Shown here piece after piece: positions 61,139 to 64,000 of a stretch of 64,000 nt of DNA. The stretch comes from Prochlorococcus sp. AG-355-P16 (lineage in GTDB: Bacteria > Cyanobacteriota > Cyanobacteriia > PCC-6307 > Cyanobiaceae): positions 1-64,000 of the forward strand of contig QCEQ01000003.1 of NCBI GenBank assembly GCA_003278525.1, in the 5' to 3' direction. Both the position numbers and the translations under genes were made by a program. Below the pieces are notes generated by a model. The model was given only the letters and a program-made list of their open reading frames with translations. It was not told the DNA's origin and did not search any database. How positions within the stretch are numbered: position 1 is the stretch's first letter; every line of letters begins with the position of its first letter.

Positions 61139-63745
61139 CTAACTTTTCTTTTTCCTTGTAGTTTTTTTATTACTAATCTTTGTTTTTTTTAAAATTGCGC
61201 CTTTTTTATCTTTTAGTTTTTCTTCTAAAAGTGATACTGCATTATCTATGGTAAATTTTTCTATATCAGTATCCTTGGCAATCGAAACATTAGTTTTGCC
61301 ACATTTTAAATAGACGCCATATCTTCCATTTAATATTTGAATTTTTTCTTTAAATTCTTTCGGTTTTCCAAAGTCTTTAAGTACCTCTTGACCACCTCTA
61401 CCCATTTTTGGCATCGCAAGGATTTCTAATGCTCGTTCTATATCAACAGTAAAAACATCATCCTCTTTCTTTAAGGATCTGTTTTCAGAATCATTTTCAT
61501 TTTTAATCCATTTGATATACGGGCCAAATCTTCCTCTATCAGCCTCAACAACTCCTCCTTCAGGATGAACTCCTAACAATCTAGGCAAACTTAAAAGGAC
61601 AAGAGCCTCATCTAGGGTTAAATCATCAGTTTTCAACTCTTTGGGTAATGAAGCTCTTCTTGGTTTAGATTTATCTTGATCATTATTTCCCAATTGAACA
61701 TAAGGTCCATAAGGGCCAAATCTTAAAAAGACTTTTTCCCCAGTTTTTGGATCAGTTCCAAGATCCGATGGGCCACTTAAGATTTGATCAACTTGCTTTA
61801 TGTTTAAATCCCCAGGAGTAATATCCATTGGAAGATTACCTTTAGCCTGAATTTCATTACCAGATTCATCAATTTTTGTGCCCTCTAGCCAAGGCCCGTT
61901 AGAGCCTATTCTGACTACGCAAGGAAGGTCTTCGAAATCAACTTGTCTATATGCTTTACCATCAATATCACCCTCTGTTTTCTGAACTTTTACCTCCAAA
62001 CCATTTTTACCTTTATAGAAAGTTTCAAGGTATGGTAGCCACTCGAGATTACCTGAAGATATTTCATCCAATGAAGATTCCATTTTTGCAGTAAAAGTAG
62101 TATCAACCAAATCAGGAAAATGTTCTTCTAAAAGAGCAGTAACAGCAAAGGCTGTAAACGTTGGAGCCAAAGAATTTGAAGAAATATTTGCATAACCTCT
62201 ATCCACTATTGTCCCAATAATGCTTGCATATGTAGAAGGTCTTCCAATCCCTTCTTTTTCAAGTACTTTAACTAATGCAGCCTCTGTATATCTTGCAGGA
62301 GGTTTAGTTTCATGAAAAGTAGATTCCTTATTAGAAACTTTAAGACATGTCCCAGTTGTTAAGTTTGGGAGAATAATTTCTTGTTGTTCAAGGGATGAAC
62401 TTGGATCATCGCTTCCCTCGACATAAGCTCTGAAGAATCCTGCGAAATCAATACTTTTCCCACTCGATTTAAATAATCCATCCCCCACGCTAATTTCAGC
62501 ATTAATCATTGTTAGCCTAGCTTCCGCCATTTGACTGGCGACAGTTCTTTTCCAAATCAAATCGTAAAGAGATAAGTCTCTACCAGTTAGATTAGTTTCC
62601 TTGGGTGTTTTAAATACCTCACCTGCCGGCCTAATGGCTTCGTGTGCTTCTTGAGCATTTCTTGCAGTTGAATTAAATTGTCTTGGTGAGTTAGATAAAT
62701 ATTCTTTTCCATACATAGAACTGACACATTTTCTAGCAGCTCTTGTAGCTTGTTCGGAAAGATGAACCGAATCAGTTCTCATATATGTTATAAAACCTCT
62801 CTCATAGAGTCCTTGTGCACATCTCATTGTTTCTCTTGCAGACAACCGAAGCTTCCTGTTTGCTTCTTGTTGTAATGTGCTAGTTGTAAATGGAGGAACA
62901 GGCTTACGAGTGGATGGTTTTCTTTCGATTTTTGAGACTAACCAATCCTCTGAGGAAAAAGTCTTCAATAAATCATTTACCTTTTCTTCTCCAATTATTA
63001 AAGATTTATTTCCTTGTTTTAATTTGCCGGTCTGTTCATCAAAATCGGAACCATTAGCAATTCTTTGACCGTTTAAACTGAATAATTTAGTTTCGAAAGT
63101 AATTTTATCCTTTAACAAGGAAGCTTTAATCCCCCAGTAACAAGCTTTTTTAAATGATCTTCTTTCTCTCTCTCTCCTTACAAGAAGTCTTACAGAAACT
63201 GATTGAACACGACCAGCAGATAATCTGGGGGCTACCTTCTTCCAAAGTAAAGGAGATAATTCATATCCAAAAAGCCTGTCTAAGATTCTTCTTGTTTCTT
63301 GAGCCTGAACAAGTTCCATATCAATTTCTCTAGTTTGGTCTAAAGCTTTGTTAATTGCCTTTTTTGTAATTTCATGAAAAACCATTCTCTTAGTAGGTAT
63401 TTTAGGCTTGAGTATTTGCAGAAGATGCCAGCTAATACTCTCTCCCTCTCTATCTTCATCAGTTGCCAGTAATAGCTGAGTCGCACCTTTCAATGCATCT
63501 TTCAACTCCTTAACAACCTTTTTCTTATCTTTTGGAACTATATAAAGTGGTTCAAAATCTTCTGTTGTATTTACTCCTATCCTTGACCATTTTTCTTTTT
63601 TAACCGCAGCAGGTATTTCAGCTGCTCCTTTTGGAAGATCTCTTACGTGTCCCATTGAAGCGAGAACTTCATAATTAGAAGGCAAAAACTTTCTTATAGT
63701 TTTTGCTTTGGTGGGACTTTCAACAATAACGAGTGTGTGATCCAA
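61139..63745 (-). CDS. topA: DNA topoisomerase I
   Basis: LVIVESPTKAKTIRKFL, ATDEDREGESISWHL, FITYMRTDSVHLS, C-terminal FGPYGPYV repeats. Confidence 0.97.
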   Translation of the reverse strand: MDHTLVIVESPTKAKTIRKFLPSNYEVLASMGHVRDLPKGAAEIPAAVKKEKWSRIGVNTTEDFEPLYIVPKDKKKVVKELKDALKGATQLLLATDEDREGESISWHLLQILKPKIPTKRMVFHEITKKAINKALDQTREIDMELVQAQETRRILDRLFGYELSPLLWKKVAPRLSAGRVQSVSVRLLVRRERERRSFKKACYWGIKASLLKDKITFETKLFSLNGQRIANGSDFDEQTGKLKQGNKSLIIGEEKVNDLLKTFSSEDWLVSKIERKPSTRKPVPPFTTSTLQQEANRKLRLSARETMRCAQGLYERGFITYMRTDSVHLSEQATRAARKCVSSMYGKEYLSNSPRQFNSTARNAQEAHEAIRPAGEVFKTPKETNLTGRDLSLYDLIWKRTVASQMAEARLTMINAEISVGDGLFKSSGKSIDFAGFFRAYVEGSDDPSSSLEQQEIILPNLTTGTCLKVSNKESTFHETKPPARYTEAALVKVLEKEGIGRPSTYASIIGTIVDRGYANISSNSLAPTFTAFAVTALLEEHFPDLVDTTFTAKMESSLDEISSGNLEWLPYLETFYKGKNGLEVKVQKTEGDIDGKAYRQVDFEDLPCVVRIGSNGPWLEGTKIDESGNEIQAKGNLPMDITPGDLNIKQVDQILSGPSDLGTDPKTGEKVFLRFGPYGPYVQLGNNDQDKSKPRRASLPKELKTDDLTLDEALVLLSLPRLLGVHPEGGVVEADRGRFGPYIKWIKNENDSENRSLKKEDDVFTVDIERALEILAMPKMGRGGQEVLKDFGKPKEFKEKIQILNGRYGVYLKCGKTNVSIAKDTDIEKFTIDNAVSLLEEKLKDKKGAILKKTKISNKKTTRKKKS

Positions 63746-63920
63746 GGTTTATTTCAAAAATTGGTGTTTTTGTTCAGTTAGGGCATATTATGATTATTTG
63801 AAGCTTTTTCAAGTAATTTCTTCTGAAAATTTCAAAAATCATACCCACAAATTATAATCAAGTTAAGATTAACTCTTAGACTCTTACATTCAAACATCTA
63901 ATTTAATCCAATTTAATCAA

Positions 63921-64000
63921 GTGCCCAACGAAATCTTTACAATTAATTTAAATGCTCAAGCCATTATTCCAGAGGCTTTTATTTTATTAGGTATTGTTGG
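63921..64000 (+). CDS. ndhB: NAD(P)H-quinone oxidoreductase subunit 2, N-terminus (partial at window end)
   Basis: GTG start; [27 protein letters not shown] matches cyanobacterial NdhB N-terminus. Confidence 0.85.
   Translation, partial: MPNEIFTINLNAQAIIPEAFILLGIV

Noticed and set aside
60749-61192. Plus-strand ORF rich in Phe/Ser/Leu opposite the Lys-rich lipoprotein
   Set aside because: Antisense of A-rich repeat DNA; the minus-strand frame has a lipobox and plausible start, this one has only low-complexity sequence.

Overview
The window looks like ordinary core chromosome from a low-GC, high-light Prochlorococcus-type marine picocyanobacterium. Supporting signs are very AT-rich DNA, short intergenic gaps, and psaF/psaJ, petC/petA, an hli gene, ctaCDE and ndhB in one segment. 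I see about 58 credible protein genes, two tRNAs (Trp-CCA and Asp-GUC), and a likely 6S-type ncRNA between priA and rpoD. I see no prophage, transposon, CRISPR array, rRNA operon or defence island, and no convincing new multi-gene system. Points worth a second look: (i) the candidate 6S RNA locus with opposed promoter-like motifs and a strong terminator; (ii) small genes missing from the supplied ORF track (hli, psaJ, a 59-aa membrane protein, the ndhB start); (iii) in-frame tandem repeats in four genes (His-rich CobW-type GTPase, GroEL tail, two low-complexity proteins); (iv) a DUF3153-like protein with an internal lipobox; (v) tRNA-Asp ending 17 nt before gltX; (vi) an NFACT/RqcH-like protein with a change at a key residue pair. 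Gene names come from recognising protein families by eye; no database search was run.
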